From the NCBI GenBank assembly GCA_025924495.1, contig JAICIG010000016.1, positions 1 to 35,599 on the forward strand: a stretch of 35,599 nucleotides of DNA, written 5' to 3'. Positions 7,881-15,351 of this stretch are shown here, piece by piece. Source of the stretch: Pirellulales bacterium. Its GTDB lineage: Bacteria; Planctomycetota; Planctomycetia; Pirellulales; JAICIG01. Positions within the stretch are counted from its first letter, which is position 1; the number at the start of each line of letters is the position of its first letter. The position numbers and the translations under genes were made by a program. The notes beneath the pieces are model-generated. The model was not told the DNA's origin. It saw only the letters and a list, made by a program, of their open reading frames with translations, and did not search any database.

Positions 7881-10184
7881 CAACGCCGCACGCCTGGGCC
7901 CGACTGAATCGCTCGCCTTCAATCGTTCGACTTCGACCAGCAACTCGGCGGAGAGTTTCTGGTCCTCGTGGGGAGTCAGTCGATGGAGTCGCAATGCTTC
8001 GGCGGCGGCCTTGCGCGCACCCGCGGGTTGGCCGGCGGCGGCCAAGGCCAGGGCCAGCCTTGCCTGGTTCTCGGCTAAGCTGGGATACAGTTCTATACCA
8101 CGTTGATAATGGACGATTGCTTTATCTAAATCGGCGGCCTCATGAGTGGCACGATATGCCTCAAGGTAATGGTTGCCTGTCAGCATTTGCGCCGCGGCCG
8201 AGCGAGGCCGTCGCTTGTTCGCTTCCTCGGCCGCCTGTTCCCAATGCTTAAATGTGGCGGCGGCGCCGTCTTTGCGCCACTGATCGATTTCGATCGCTGC
8301 CAGACTTCTCCAAGGCTCATCTGATCTCGGATCGGCTGCTGCCGCCGACTCGAGTAGTTGCATTCGCCGCTTGCCAACCGCCGACTCTGCCTGCAATAAA
8401 AACAACCGACACCGCATGACGGGCAGGTAATCGCTCCAAATAAAAACACCGATTGCGACCACCGCCGCACCAGCCGCCAACATTGCTGCGCGGCCTGCCA
8501 GGACAAAGCGGGGCGATTCCATGCCGGCCAAACTCAGCCCCAGCGCCAGCAACAGCCAGAGCGAGCTGGCGACGCCGGGAAAGGCGATGCCGCCCGCGGC
8601 CATCAAATTGATTAGCAGAACTATAGCTGCCAGCGTCGGCAGGGCGGGTGGCAAAGCGCCTTCCCGAATCCACGGCGTCAGCAGCCAGACGATCGCTGCT
8701 GACACAATCAGACCTCCTGCAGCTGCTCCCAACGGCAGATTCACGGTTGATGCCATCCCGATGAAGTATGCCAGCAGGAAGCCGCCTACGATGCCGCCGC
8801 CGGCAATCATTTTCCAATCGCCGACCGTTTGTTCTTGCTCTGCTATGCCTTGGCGTTGCGCGGGGGCGAACGTGCTGGGCGCTGGGGCAGGGAATGGCCT
8901 GGCAGTAGATGCGGCGGCAGATGAAATCGATGGTTGATAAGCGGCCGATTGCAACCCTCGAAACAACTCATAGCCAATCGCGGCGAAGATGGCCAAGAAC
9001 GCAAGCATCGCCGGCGTGCCGCAGGTGGCCCAGACTTCGAAGATCAGGTTGTGCGGATCGGCCACCACTTCGCTGGCTTGGGGCAGCTTGTAGCGCGTAT
9101 ACTCGTCTTGAAAATTTCCCGGCGCGCAACCGAGCCATGGATGGTCTTTGATCATCGCCAACGAAGCCTGCCAATACTGCCAGCGATAACCAAGTGATTT
9201 GCTTGCTTCCGTGAGCACTTGCCGGTCGAGGCTTCCCGCGCTAATCGCCGCGGTGATGAGAGCGAATAGCCCGAGAGCGCTTATCGCCGCCGCGCGCCGG
9301 CTGAAACGCCGGCCTTGTCCGGCGACTCCCAGGCAAAGACCCGCTGCGCCGGCCGCCGTGGCAAGCCAGGCGCTGCGACTCTTCGTGAGCAAAAGACAGG
9401 ATGCCGTCGAGGCGATGATTATCGCTGAGCCCGTCATCACGAGAACATATCCCTGCCGCCCGTTCGCATCCTTGTCGGTCGACCCTCTCTGGCGGTTTGC
9501 AATCGCGATACCCGCCCCGACGATCAACCACGGTGCGAGCACTCCGGCTAAGGAATTCGTCAGTGCGAACGTCGCCATCGGTTCGCTGCTTTCCAGGCGC
9601 TTTTCAAATCGTAATCGCTCCGCCGACCCGGCTTCCGGCGAAATCCCCAATTCACGGAGCAGGGTTTCCGGGTGTTGCCGATATTTGGCGCGTGTTTCAG
9701 GAGCGGAAACAAAGTATTCGTGCAGGCCATACGCCGACAGTGCAGCAGCCAGGCCCAACATTGCGGCGGTTGTCGCTCTCGCTTTACGGGGAGTGTCGAT
9801 CAATTGTCGCGCCAGGAAAAAGCCGAGTCCGAGCGAGAACCATTCCCAAAACAAATTGATAGACGACCTCGCTGCTCCTGCTTGCGCCGCATGCCAGGCG
9901 CTTAGACCCTGGAAAAAGATGAGCGCGAGCCACGGTCCGTCGGCCCAACTCAGGCTCACGTCCAGTCGGTTGCGAAACAAGCCATCGATCAACCAGCTGC
10001 CCGCCACAATCAACGTCAGCAGCACGAACGGTAAACCCTCTCCATCGGCCGTCAACGCGCCTTCGCTGGGCAGCAACGGACGTGCGACAAACAGAGCCAG
10101 GAGGGTCGCCAGCAGCATGGTGGCCAGGGGCATGCGCCGGGGCATGGCGACCGGGCGAGCGCTGCTTTTTTGCCGACCGTTCAT
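7872..10184 (-). CDS. O-antigen ligase/polymerase-like membrane protein with C-terminal TPR (770 aa)
   Basis: A multi-spanning membrane protein of the Wzy/WaaL family, which joins or polymerises undecaprenyl-linked glycans outside the cytoplasmic membrane. Helices run from about residue 20 to 320. The family motif region holds TKSRSAW (268-274) and the Wzy_C-type loop from about 333 to 385 (GYRWQYWQASL, DHPWLGCAPGNF, DPHNLIFEVW), including the conserved His. Further helices lie at about 390-590. The last 170 residues are soluble and TPR-like (LDKAIVHYQRGIELYPSLAE), a common layout for this family in planctomycetes. The start is one base beyond the stop of the MraY/WecA-like gene (TAA at 10185-10187), so the genes are coupled. 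The ligase versus polymerase role cannot be decided. Confidence 0.88.
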   Translation of the reverse strand: MNGRQKSSARPVAMPRRMPLATMLLATLLALFVARPLLPSEGALTADGEGLPFVLLTLIVAGSWLIDGLFRNRLDVSLSWADGPWLALIFFQGLSAWHAAQAGAARSSINLFWEWFSLGLGFFLARQLIDTPRKARATTAAMLGLAAALSAYGLHEYFVSAPETRAKYRQHPETLLRELGISPEAGSAERLRFEKRLESSEPMATFALTNSLAGVLAPWLIVGAGIAIANRQRGSTDKDANGRQGYVLVMTGSAIIIASTASCLLLTKSRSAWLATAAGAAGLCLGVAGQGRRFSRRAAAISALGLFALITAAISAGSLDRQVLTEASKSLGYRWQYWQASLAMIKDHPWLGCAPGNFQDEYTRYKLPQASEVVADPHNLIFEVWATCGTPAMLAFLAIFAAIGYELFRGLQSAAYQPSISSAAASTARPFPAPAPSTFAPAQRQGIAEQEQTVGDWKMIAGGGIVGGFLLAYFIGMASTVNLPLGAAAGGLIVSAAIVWLLTPWIREGALPPALPTLAAIVLLINLMAAGGIAFPGVASSLWLLLALGLSLAGMESPRFVLAGRAAMLAAGAAVVAIGVFIWSDYLPVMRCRLFLLQAESAVGKRRMQLLESAAAADPRSDEPWRSLAAIEIDQWRKDGAAATFKHWEQAAEEANKRRPRSAAAQMLTGNHYLEAYRATHEAADLDKAIVHYQRGIELYPSLAENQARLALALAAAGQPAGARKAAAEALRLHRLTPHEDQKLSAELLVEVERLKASDSVGPRRAALQL

Positions 10185-11318
10185 TTATGTTCGCCGATGC
10201 CGTCGGCCGGCGGTCTCGAGCACCCCAATCAGGGTCAACACGCAGCCGACCAATAACAGAATAATCCAGGCGCCCAATTCGTCGACCTGATGCAAGAGCA
10301 AGGCGCCCAGGCCGCAAGTGGCAGTGGTGAGATAGATCGTCAACACCGCCTGACCCTTGGTCATCCCCATATCAACCAGCCGGTGCGAAAAATGGTTCTT
10401 GTCGGCTTCAAAAGGGCTTCGCCCTTCGCGCAGACGGATCCAGACAACGGTGGTCGTGTCATACAGCGGAACAGCTAGGATGCAGAGCGGCGTAAAAATT
10501 GCGTGGGTAGGCAAATCGCCGCCCGTGAATGTCGCCATACTGGCTGCCATCGCCAGGCAGAATCCGATCAAGTAGCTGCCTGCGTCGCCCATGAACAATC
10601 GGGCGGGCGGTCGGTTTTGCCACAAGAAGCCCAGCAGGGCGCCAATCAATACGAGCAGAAATCCACTCACGAAGAGTTGAGGCTGATGAGTAACGGGGCT
10701 GGGCGTCGTAAGCAGTACTGTCGCCAGCATGGCGGCGGCAATCGTCGCTACGCCGCCAGATAGGGCGTCCATATTGTCCAGCATGTTGAACGAGTTGATC
10801 AAGCCGACGATCCAACACACGCTGACGATCATTGTGATCCACGGCTGCTCGACGAACAGCGTCAACCGCCAGCCGTGCCAGTAACCTACAAGCAACGATG
10901 CAATGCCGATTTGCACGATGATTCGTAAACGCCAATCGAGTCCGAAGCGATCGTCCGCCAAGCCCAACAACATTAACACCGTCCCCGCGCCCAACAGGGC
11001 CCATAACTTAGGCGTCTGCTGGATCAAGCCGCCGACGTGTGCGGCGACGAAGCGGGGTAGCTGCCAATGGTCGGCGACCAGGTAGCCGTCGCCGGTTGGC
11101 TGAAGCGACCAGAGCAGGAACTGCCCGACGGCAAAGGGAACGATGAGTCCCAGCCATATAGCCAACCCACCGCCGAGCGGCGTTGGCGTGGTATGCACTT
11201 TGCGATGTCCGGGCTTGTCGACCAGGCCGAACCGCGGCGCCAGGCGGCGTATGGCAATGGCCGCCAAGCCCGACACGATTAGGCTTGGCAGCAGCGCTCC
11301 CAGCAACAACCACTTCAC
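10185..11318 (-). CDS. MraY/WecA-family polyprenyl-phosphate sugar-1-phosphate transferase (377 aa)
   Basis: Transfers a sugar-1-phosphate from a UDP-sugar to undecaprenyl phosphate, the first membrane step of a surface glycan. About ten membrane helices are visible. Family motifs: GLVDKPGHRKVHTTPTPLGG (31-50), the Asp pair in LGLADDRFG (about 119-125), the catalytic-site region NMLDNMDALSGG (178-189), FMGDAGS (242-248) and the cytoplasmic HFSHRL (309-314). DNMD replaces the more usual DGLD. The absence of MraY hallmarks and the companion genes favour the WecA/TagO branch over peptidoglycan synthesis. Its start overlaps the DUF4416 gene by four bases (11315-11318) and its stop abuts the ligase-like gene. 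Nucleotide-sugar specificity is unknown. Confidence 0.92.
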   Translation of the reverse strand: MKWLLLGALLPSLIVSGLAAIAIRRLAPRFGLVDKPGHRKVHTTPTPLGGGLAIWLGLIVPFAVGQFLLWSLQPTGDGYLVADHWQLPRFVAAHVGGLIQQTPKLWALLGAGTVLMLLGLADDRFGLDWRLRIIVQIGIASLLVGYWHGWRLTLFVEQPWITMIVSVCWIVGLINSFNMLDNMDALSGGVATIAAAMLATVLLTTPSPVTHQPQLFVSGFLLVLIGALLGFLWQNRPPARLFMGDAGSYLIGFCLAMAASMATFTGGDLPTHAIFTPLCILAVPLYDTTTVVWIRLREGRSPFEADKNHFSHRLVDMGMTKGQAVLTIYLTTATCGLGALLLHQVDELGAWIILLLVGCVLTLIGVLETAGRRHRRT

Positions 11319-11863
11319 GATTTGCCAGCCTCCCGCGTTCGGGACTGCAAGTCGTTTCGCAATTGAGTGAAATAGTGCTGGAAATCAGCGCGGCGGTAGT
11401 CAGGGTAGGTCCATTCCCGTTCTTGCCACCGCCCCGCGCGAAAATACAAGGTCACCTCGGCGTAGATTCCTTGGCCCAAATAGAGCCGGTGGGAATGGTC
11501 TTTTGTTGAAGCCAGCACGAGTTTGGCGGGCGTCAAATAGCCTGGATCAAGATTCAATGGACGAGGCTCGGCGTGGGCCGCTGTTTCAGTATACTCCGCC
11601 TCCCAGGCGTTGGTGGTCCGCTTGATTTTGGGTAACTCGGCCGGATCGATCAGGTTTGACAGGGCCAAAAACTGCTTTTTGAGCCCGCTGCCCATCGTTG
11701 CCTGATAGTAATCGGTTTCCGTGAAATCAAACACGGGACTGAGCCGTCCCAGCGATCCCCAACTCAATTGGGCGCGGCGCGAGGCCCAATTCAACGCCGC
11801 GGGATGGCGGCTGGTCATCGCCATTAGTAGTACAACAGGAGCATGGCCAGAAATGAAGCCCAT
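11315..11863 (-). CDS. DUF4416 family protein (182 aa)
   Basis: Matches DUF4416 along its length: the pattern FDFTETDYYQATMGSGLKKQF (residues about 45-65, split here by the family's TDYY core), LIDPAELPKIKRTTNAWE, then NLDPGYLTPAKLVLASTKDH and GIYAEVTLYF. No signal peptide or membrane segment is seen, so it should be cytoplasmic. DUF4416 has no established function that I know of. Here it is the first gene of a tightly overlapping operon with a phosphoglycosyl transferase and a ligase/polymerase-like protein, suggesting a link to surface glycan synthesis; that is inference from context. The ATG at 11863 is used; a later ATG at about residue 16 is possible. Confidence 0.88.
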   Translation of the reverse strand: MGFISGHAPVVLLMAMTSRHPAALNWASRRAQLSWGSLGRLSPVFDFTETDYYQATMGSGLKKQFLALSNLIDPAELPKIKRTTNAWEAEYTETAAHAEPRPLNLDPGYLTPAKLVLASTKDHSHRLYLGQGIYAEVTLYFRAGRWQEREWTYPDYRRADFQHYFTQLRNDLQSRTREAGKS

Positions 11864-12233
11864 CAGTATATGCTTATGGATTGCAGCCCCAGGCAGGTTC
11901 CGGACGCGAACCTAGTTTACGTTGCTGTCAAAGGTTCCGCAGAGTTTCAGCCTTGCCAGGGCGAAATCTATCAACTAAATGTAGTGTCTTAACAATCCAG
12001 TATGCGGTCTTAGGATAAGATGCCCCCGCCGGCATGGCTGCCAAACGCCCTGCTCTCGTCACTTCCTTTTGCCCGCTGGTTTCCCTCCTTAGTGTCCCGG
12101 GAAATTGAAAGGCTTTGTGCGAATGCATTCCTTCAATCTGACACATTCTCAGCCCGAAACAAGCTGGCTTCGCCGCTGGTGGACGGGTTGGTATTCGAAA
12201 ACGTGGCTGACCGCCGGAATCATGCGGCCAAAC
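11864..12233. other. Divergent intergenic region between the DUF4416 gene and speD
   Basis: About 370 bases without a convincing gene, holding the promoters of two divergent operons. A plus-strand sigma70-like pair is visible at 11989-12016. The part from 12105 on is open in the speD frame (TTG at 12105, ATG at 12123) but encodes a Trp-rich stretch unlike SpeD N-termini, so it is more likely leader. Confidence 0.5.
11989..12016 (+). promoter_or_regulatory. Candidate promoter for the speD operon
   Basis: A TTAACA box (11989-11994) and a TAGGAT box (12011-12016) are 16 bases apart; these match the sigma70 consensus at five and four of six positions. A start near 12023 would give a leader of about 210 bases to the ATG at 12234, or about 80 to 100 if an upstream start is used. 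Confidence 0.35.
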
Positions 12234-12704
12234 ATGGCGAAATCGGAGCGAGGGGCGCTCGCGGTCGAGAACGGCTCAGGCTGCGAGGGCATTAGCGACT
12301 TCGAGTTCTACGGCCGGCACCTGATGGCTAACTACGTCGGCTGCGACCCGGTTGCGCTGTCGGACAATGCCGGGCTCAAGGCGGCTTTAGAGTCGGCCAT
12401 CAAGTCCGCCGGCGCCACGATTCTGGATCGAGTCGATTATGCATTTACGCCGGCCGGAATGACGGCCGTGATGCTGCTCTCGGAGAGCCACGCCAGCATC
12501 CACACCTATCCAGAGCATCAGGCTTGCTTCGTTGATCTGTTTACCTGCGGCCGCAATTGTAGCGCGGAGAAGTTTGACGAAGTACTGACCGACTACCTGC
12601 GGCCGCAGCACGTCCAGCGTCGCACCCTGTTACGGCACGAGCACGGCATCGAAGAATCTTCGGGCGCCGAGTCCGATTGTTGGGCTGCGGAATGGGCCGC
12701 CTGA
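12234..12704 (+). CDS. speD: S-adenosylmethionine decarboxylase proenzyme
   Basis: Makes decarboxylated AdoMet, the aminopropyl donor for spermidine. The family core begins at FYGRHLMANYVGCDP. The self-cleavage and active-site block is intact and spaced as in prokaryotic SpeD: Glu84-Ser85 (the Ser becomes the pyruvoyl group), His90 in SIHTYPEH and Cys105 in DLFTCG, numbered from the ATG at 12234. Starts at 12105 (TTG), 12123 and 12222 are in frame; none has a clear ribosome binding site, and the extra N-terminal residues are Trp-rich and unlike the family, so I prefer 12234. That choice is uncertain. speE follows after 69 bases, which supports a spermidine operon. Confidence 0.9.
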   Translation: MAKSERGALAVENGSGCEGISDFEFYGRHLMANYVGCDPVALSDNAGLKAALESAIKSAGATILDRVDYAFTPAGMTAVMLLSESHASIHTYPEHQACFVDLFTCGRNCSAEKFDEVLTDYLRPQHVQRRTLLRHEHGIEESSGAESDCWAAEWAA

Positions 12705-12722
12705 CGATCGGGCACTAGTGCA

Positions 12723-12760
12723 TCGTCTCATGACGAGGGCTCCGAAGGAGCACATGGAGG
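12723..12760 (+). promoter_or_regulatory. Two hairpins just ahead of the speE ribosome binding site
   Basis: Two small stems sit in the speD-speE gap: TCGTC/GACGA (12723-12727, 12732-12736) and GCTCC-GAA-GGAGC (12739-12751). The GGAGG ribosome binding site follows at 12756-12760. CTCC at 12740-12743 could pair either with GGAG of its own hairpin or with the ribosome binding site, so a translational switch is possible but unproven. Confidence 0.35.
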
Positions 12761-12773
12761 GTTTTTACCTGCG

Positions 12774-13859
12774 ATGGACTGTACGACGAATCGACAGCAG
12801 CCTGCGGCGACCGAGATCAAGCGGCCTTATCCTCTGCCGACCCTGCCTCCGGACCGGTTCTATGTAGAGAACGTCGATCCGGCGAGCGTCGGCGATGGCG
12901 CGTTGACATTCATTGAGGATTCGGATCCGTTCGACCGCTACAGCTATCGCCTGTCGCGCGTACTGTACCAGGGGAAGACATCGTTCCAAAACGTGCTCAT
13001 CGCCGACACCTACAATTTCGGCCGCATTCTGGTGCTCGACGGAGCGATTCAAAGCGCGAGCGAAGACGAGTCCATCTACCATGAATTGCTCGTGCAGCCA
13101 GCGATGCTGCGTCACGCCGATCCGCGAGATGTGTTGATCATTGGCGGCGGAGAAGGAGCGACGCTGCGCGAAGTGCTCGTCCATCGCTCCGTGCGTTCGG
13201 CGACGATGGTCGATCTCGATCGCGAAGTGGTGGAACTGTGCCGTGAACACCTGACCCATTGGCACCAAGGCGCCTTCGACGATCCGCGCGTGCGGTTGGT
13301 CTACGACGATGGTCGAAAATTTATCTTCGACAATGACGATCGCTACGACGTGGTGATCATCGACGTGGTCGACATGCTAGATAACGGCCCGGCCCAGGCA
13401 CTCTATACGCGCCAGTTTTACGAAATGTTGAAGCGGCGTTTGTGGCCGGATGGAATCTTGGTGGTGCAAGGCTTGGAGTTTTCGTTTTTGGACGATAAAC
13501 CCCATGCGGCCTTGGCCCGCACCTTGCGGACCGTATTTCCGGAGGTGCACAGTTATAAGGTTCATGTGCCCGCCTTCCTCTCTGCGTGGGGTTTTTTGGT
13601 GGCGTCTGATTGGTTCGTCCCGAGCGAATGGGCGGCCGCCGATTGCGATCGCAACATCCAGACGCGACTAGGCAATCAGTGGCTTAGCCATTTGACGGGC
13701 GAATTTCTTCGCAGTTGCTTCACGCATTGCAAGGAGACGCAATTCCTACTCTCCTTGCCCGGTCCGATTCTGGAGGACGGCGTTCCGTTCGTCCCGCCGC
13801 CAGATATCGAAGACATCGAACCCGAGTATGTGCAGTTCCCTATCCAGCCGACAGGCTAG
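12774..13859 (+). CDS. speE: Spermidine synthase (polyamine aminopropyltransferase)
   Basis: Transfers aminopropyl groups from decarboxylated AdoMet to putrescine or a related diamine. The N-terminal beta domain (about 55-105) holds YQNVL-like SFQNVLIADTYNFGR and LDGAIQSASEDESIYHE. The Rossmann core starts with IIGGGEGAT (122-130), then MVDLDREVVELC with the acidic nucleoside-binding residues, VYDDGRKFI (about 177-185) and IIDVVD (195-200) carrying the catalytic-site Asp. At 361 residues it is longer than the minimal bacterial enzyme, with a family-unlike N-terminal tail of about 45 residues. GGAGG lies 13 bases before the ATG. The stop is three bases before the next gene's ATG. Confidence 0.93.
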   Translation: MDCTTNRQQPAATEIKRPYPLPTLPPDRFYVENVDPASVGDGALTFIEDSDPFDRYSYRLSRVLYQGKTSFQNVLIADTYNFGRILVLDGAIQSASEDESIYHELLVQPAMLRHADPRDVLIIGGGEGATLREVLVHRSVRSATMVDLDREVVELCREHLTHWHQGAFDDPRVRLVYDDGRKFIFDNDDRYDVVIIDVVDMLDNGPAQALYTRQFYEMLKRRLWPDGILVVQGLEFSFLDDKPHAALARTLRTVFPEVHSYKVHVPAFLSAWGFLVASDWFVPSEWAAADCDRNIQTRLGNQWLSHLTGEFLRSCFTHCKETQFLLSLPGPILEDGVPFVPPPDIEDIEPEYVQFPIQPTG

Positions 13860-13862
13860 ACT

Positions 13863-14729
13863 ATGAGCGACGCGGCGGCGCCTACGACAGGCGAAGCGCA
13901 GTATGCACTGCGGATTTCTTTTCGAGAGCGTCTGCCCGGCGACGAGACCGCACGTCGGGTGTTCCGCGATCCTTATCCGCGTTCGGCAGTCGGCGAAACG
14001 ATTGAGTTAGAACAGCTTTTCGCCGAAGCAGCTGGTTATCCGCCGTCGACCGAAAGCTTTTTATGCTTGCTGTTGCCGAGCGGCGCCGCAACGCCCGTCG
14101 ATCTGCAGCGGCGTGCGGAAGACTGGATGAACGGTCCGGAGTTGTCTGCCGAATTCCCGCTCGCCGATCTGGTCGTGCAAAGCGACCGGATCTTATGGCG
14201 TGCGGGCCGGGCGATCGTCATCGGCTCGCCTCGCCGCTTTGATGAGGTGCTCGCTGGCCTGGTCGACTTTTCCTACTACGAAGCCGAACTGCGCAAGCTT
14301 GAGCATGAACTCGACGCCGATTGGGCCACGGCTGAGGCGGACGTGCCGTTGACTCACAGCGTCAACGCCGAAGCACTGTACCGCCGCCCGCACGTCGATC
14401 AGATGACCCGGCGAATGGCATTGCGGCGGATCCGCTTTGCGCGGTTGGCCCCTCGGCTGGAGAAGGCTTCGGTCACGCTCGCCGGTCCGATTCGCCGCCT
14501 GGTCTCTGAATTGGCGCAGCAAGCTGAAATCGTCGACCGGCTGCGCTCCGTGGATGATCGACTGGAGGTCTTCGAGGATCTTTACGAACTGGCCAATGAC
14601 CGATTGGGGGAGTTCGGCTATTTCCAGCAGGAAAACCGGCTGGAGACCTGGATCCTGGCCGTCCTGTTTCTCGAAGTTGCCATCATGCTGTTCGAGATCT
14701 GGTTCGCCTGGTGGCTGGATGGGGCCTAG
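13863..14729 (+). CDS. Membrane-anchored RMND1/DUF155-like protein (288 aa)
   Basis: The last third has the layout of the RMD1/RMND1/Sif2 (DUF155) family: a long helical region (about 150-255) with VDDRLEVFEDLYELANDRL, followed by a C-terminal membrane anchor (about 262-286, LETWILAVLFLEVAIMLFEI). The N-terminal half is more diverged. The family assignment is therefore moderate; a lineage-specific membrane protein is the alternative. It starts three bases after speE ends, so it should be co-transcribed with the polyamine genes. Mitochondrial RMND1 supports translation in eukaryotes, but bacterial members have no settled role. Position 14729 ends the operon, and the next gene is convergent. 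Confidence 0.7.
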   Translation: MSDAAAPTTGEAQYALRISFRERLPGDETARRVFRDPYPRSAVGETIELEQLFAEAAGYPPSTESFLCLLLPSGAATPVDLQRRAEDWMNGPELSAEFPLADLVVQSDRILWRAGRAIVIGSPRRFDEVLAGLVDFSYYEAELRKLEHELDADWATAEADVPLTHSVNAEALYRRPHVDQMTRRMALRRIRFARLAPRLEKASVTLAGPIRRLVSELAQQAEIVDRLRSVDDRLEVFEDLYELANDRLGEFGYFQQENRLETWILAVLFLEVAIMLFEIWFAWWLDGA

Positions 14730-14753
14730 CTGGCCTGATCACTGATCTCGGGC

Positions 14754-15053
14754 TTAGCGGTAAACGACGCCTTGGTCTTCCACGGCGGTCATCGTTTTCT
14801 TTTCTTCTTGTTCCCTGATCTTGGCCGCCACTTCGTCGCGCGCTTGCTCACGCGTCAAGCCACGGCCGGCGGCGTATTGATCCAGAAAACGCTTCGACTC
14901 AATGTTGTGCTGACCAAGACTATTGCGGCAACCGCCTAGCAAGGCCAACCCCAGCAGTAACACGGGCAGCATCTGCGGCGGCTTTCGGTTTCTCCCCTCG
15001 GGAGCCTCGCTACGGCGCGCGTCGAACGATAAACCATCCGGCTTGGCAGCCAT
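14754..15053 (-). CDS. Small lipoprotein, unknown function (up to 99 aa)
   Basis: A lipoprotein signal is visible: basic RNRKPPQ, then hydrophobic MLPVLLLGLALLGG and the lipobox Cys at about residue 42 from the ATG at 15053 (LGGC). A later ATG at 14972 would start directly at the hydrophobic core and lack positive charge, so I keep the longer form. The mature part is about 57 residues, charged and helical (LTREQARDEVAAKIREQEEKK). It has no homology I recognise. It is convergent with the polyamine operon and divergent from the WXXGXW-rich gene. Confidence 0.65.
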   Translation of the reverse strand: MAAKPDGLSFDARRSEAPEGRNRKPPQMLPVLLLGLALLGGCRNSLGQHNIESKRFLDQYAAGRGLTREQARDEVAAKIREQEEKKTMTAVEDQGVVYR

Positions 15054-15351
15054 GGGCGTCCTTCTTTGAGCAGGCGAGAGATGAGATCGGACGGGCGGCG
15101 GGCGAAACGCCCTGCGCGGTTTTTATGTGAAATCCGCGCAAATATCGGTAGGGCGAGGATCGTACTCGAAGCTCCGTTTAGCGCCTAGTTCGATTTTTTC
15201 CGTCCAAAATTGAGCGACGACAAGGTTAAAACGCTGGAAACGCGGCCGAAAGCCATCGGCCAACTCGCCGGCTGATGGTAAAAAGCTGCTGGGCGGCGCG
15301 ATTCGAGGATTGTATTGCGCTAGGCAGGCTGAGGTGGTTGGAGGAATTAAC
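15054..15351. other. Divergent intergenic region, about 298 bases
   Basis: It separates the small lipoprotein (-) from the WXXGXW-rich protein (+). One small stem (GGGCG-AAA-CGCCC, 15100-15112) is followed by TTTTT at 15120-15124. I see no convincing gene; promoters for both sides should be here but no clear consensus pair stands out. Confidence 0.4.
15340..15344 (+). promoter_or_regulatory. Ribosome binding site fixing a GTG start
   Basis: GGAGG at 15340-15344 sits seven bases before GTG 15352, which begins a signal peptide. This decides the start over an upstream ATG at 15310. Confidence 0.7.

Noticed and set aside
9199..10290. 363-residue plus-strand open frame opposite the O-antigen ligase-like gene
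   Set aside because: Arg/Ala/Ser-rich with no motifs; the opposite strand encodes a clear membrane protein.
15100..15124. Stem GGGCG/CGCCC followed by TTTTT as an intrinsic terminator
   Set aside because: On the plus strand no gene ends nearby (the last plus gene ends at 14729), the stem is only 5 bp and the T-run is seven bases away.
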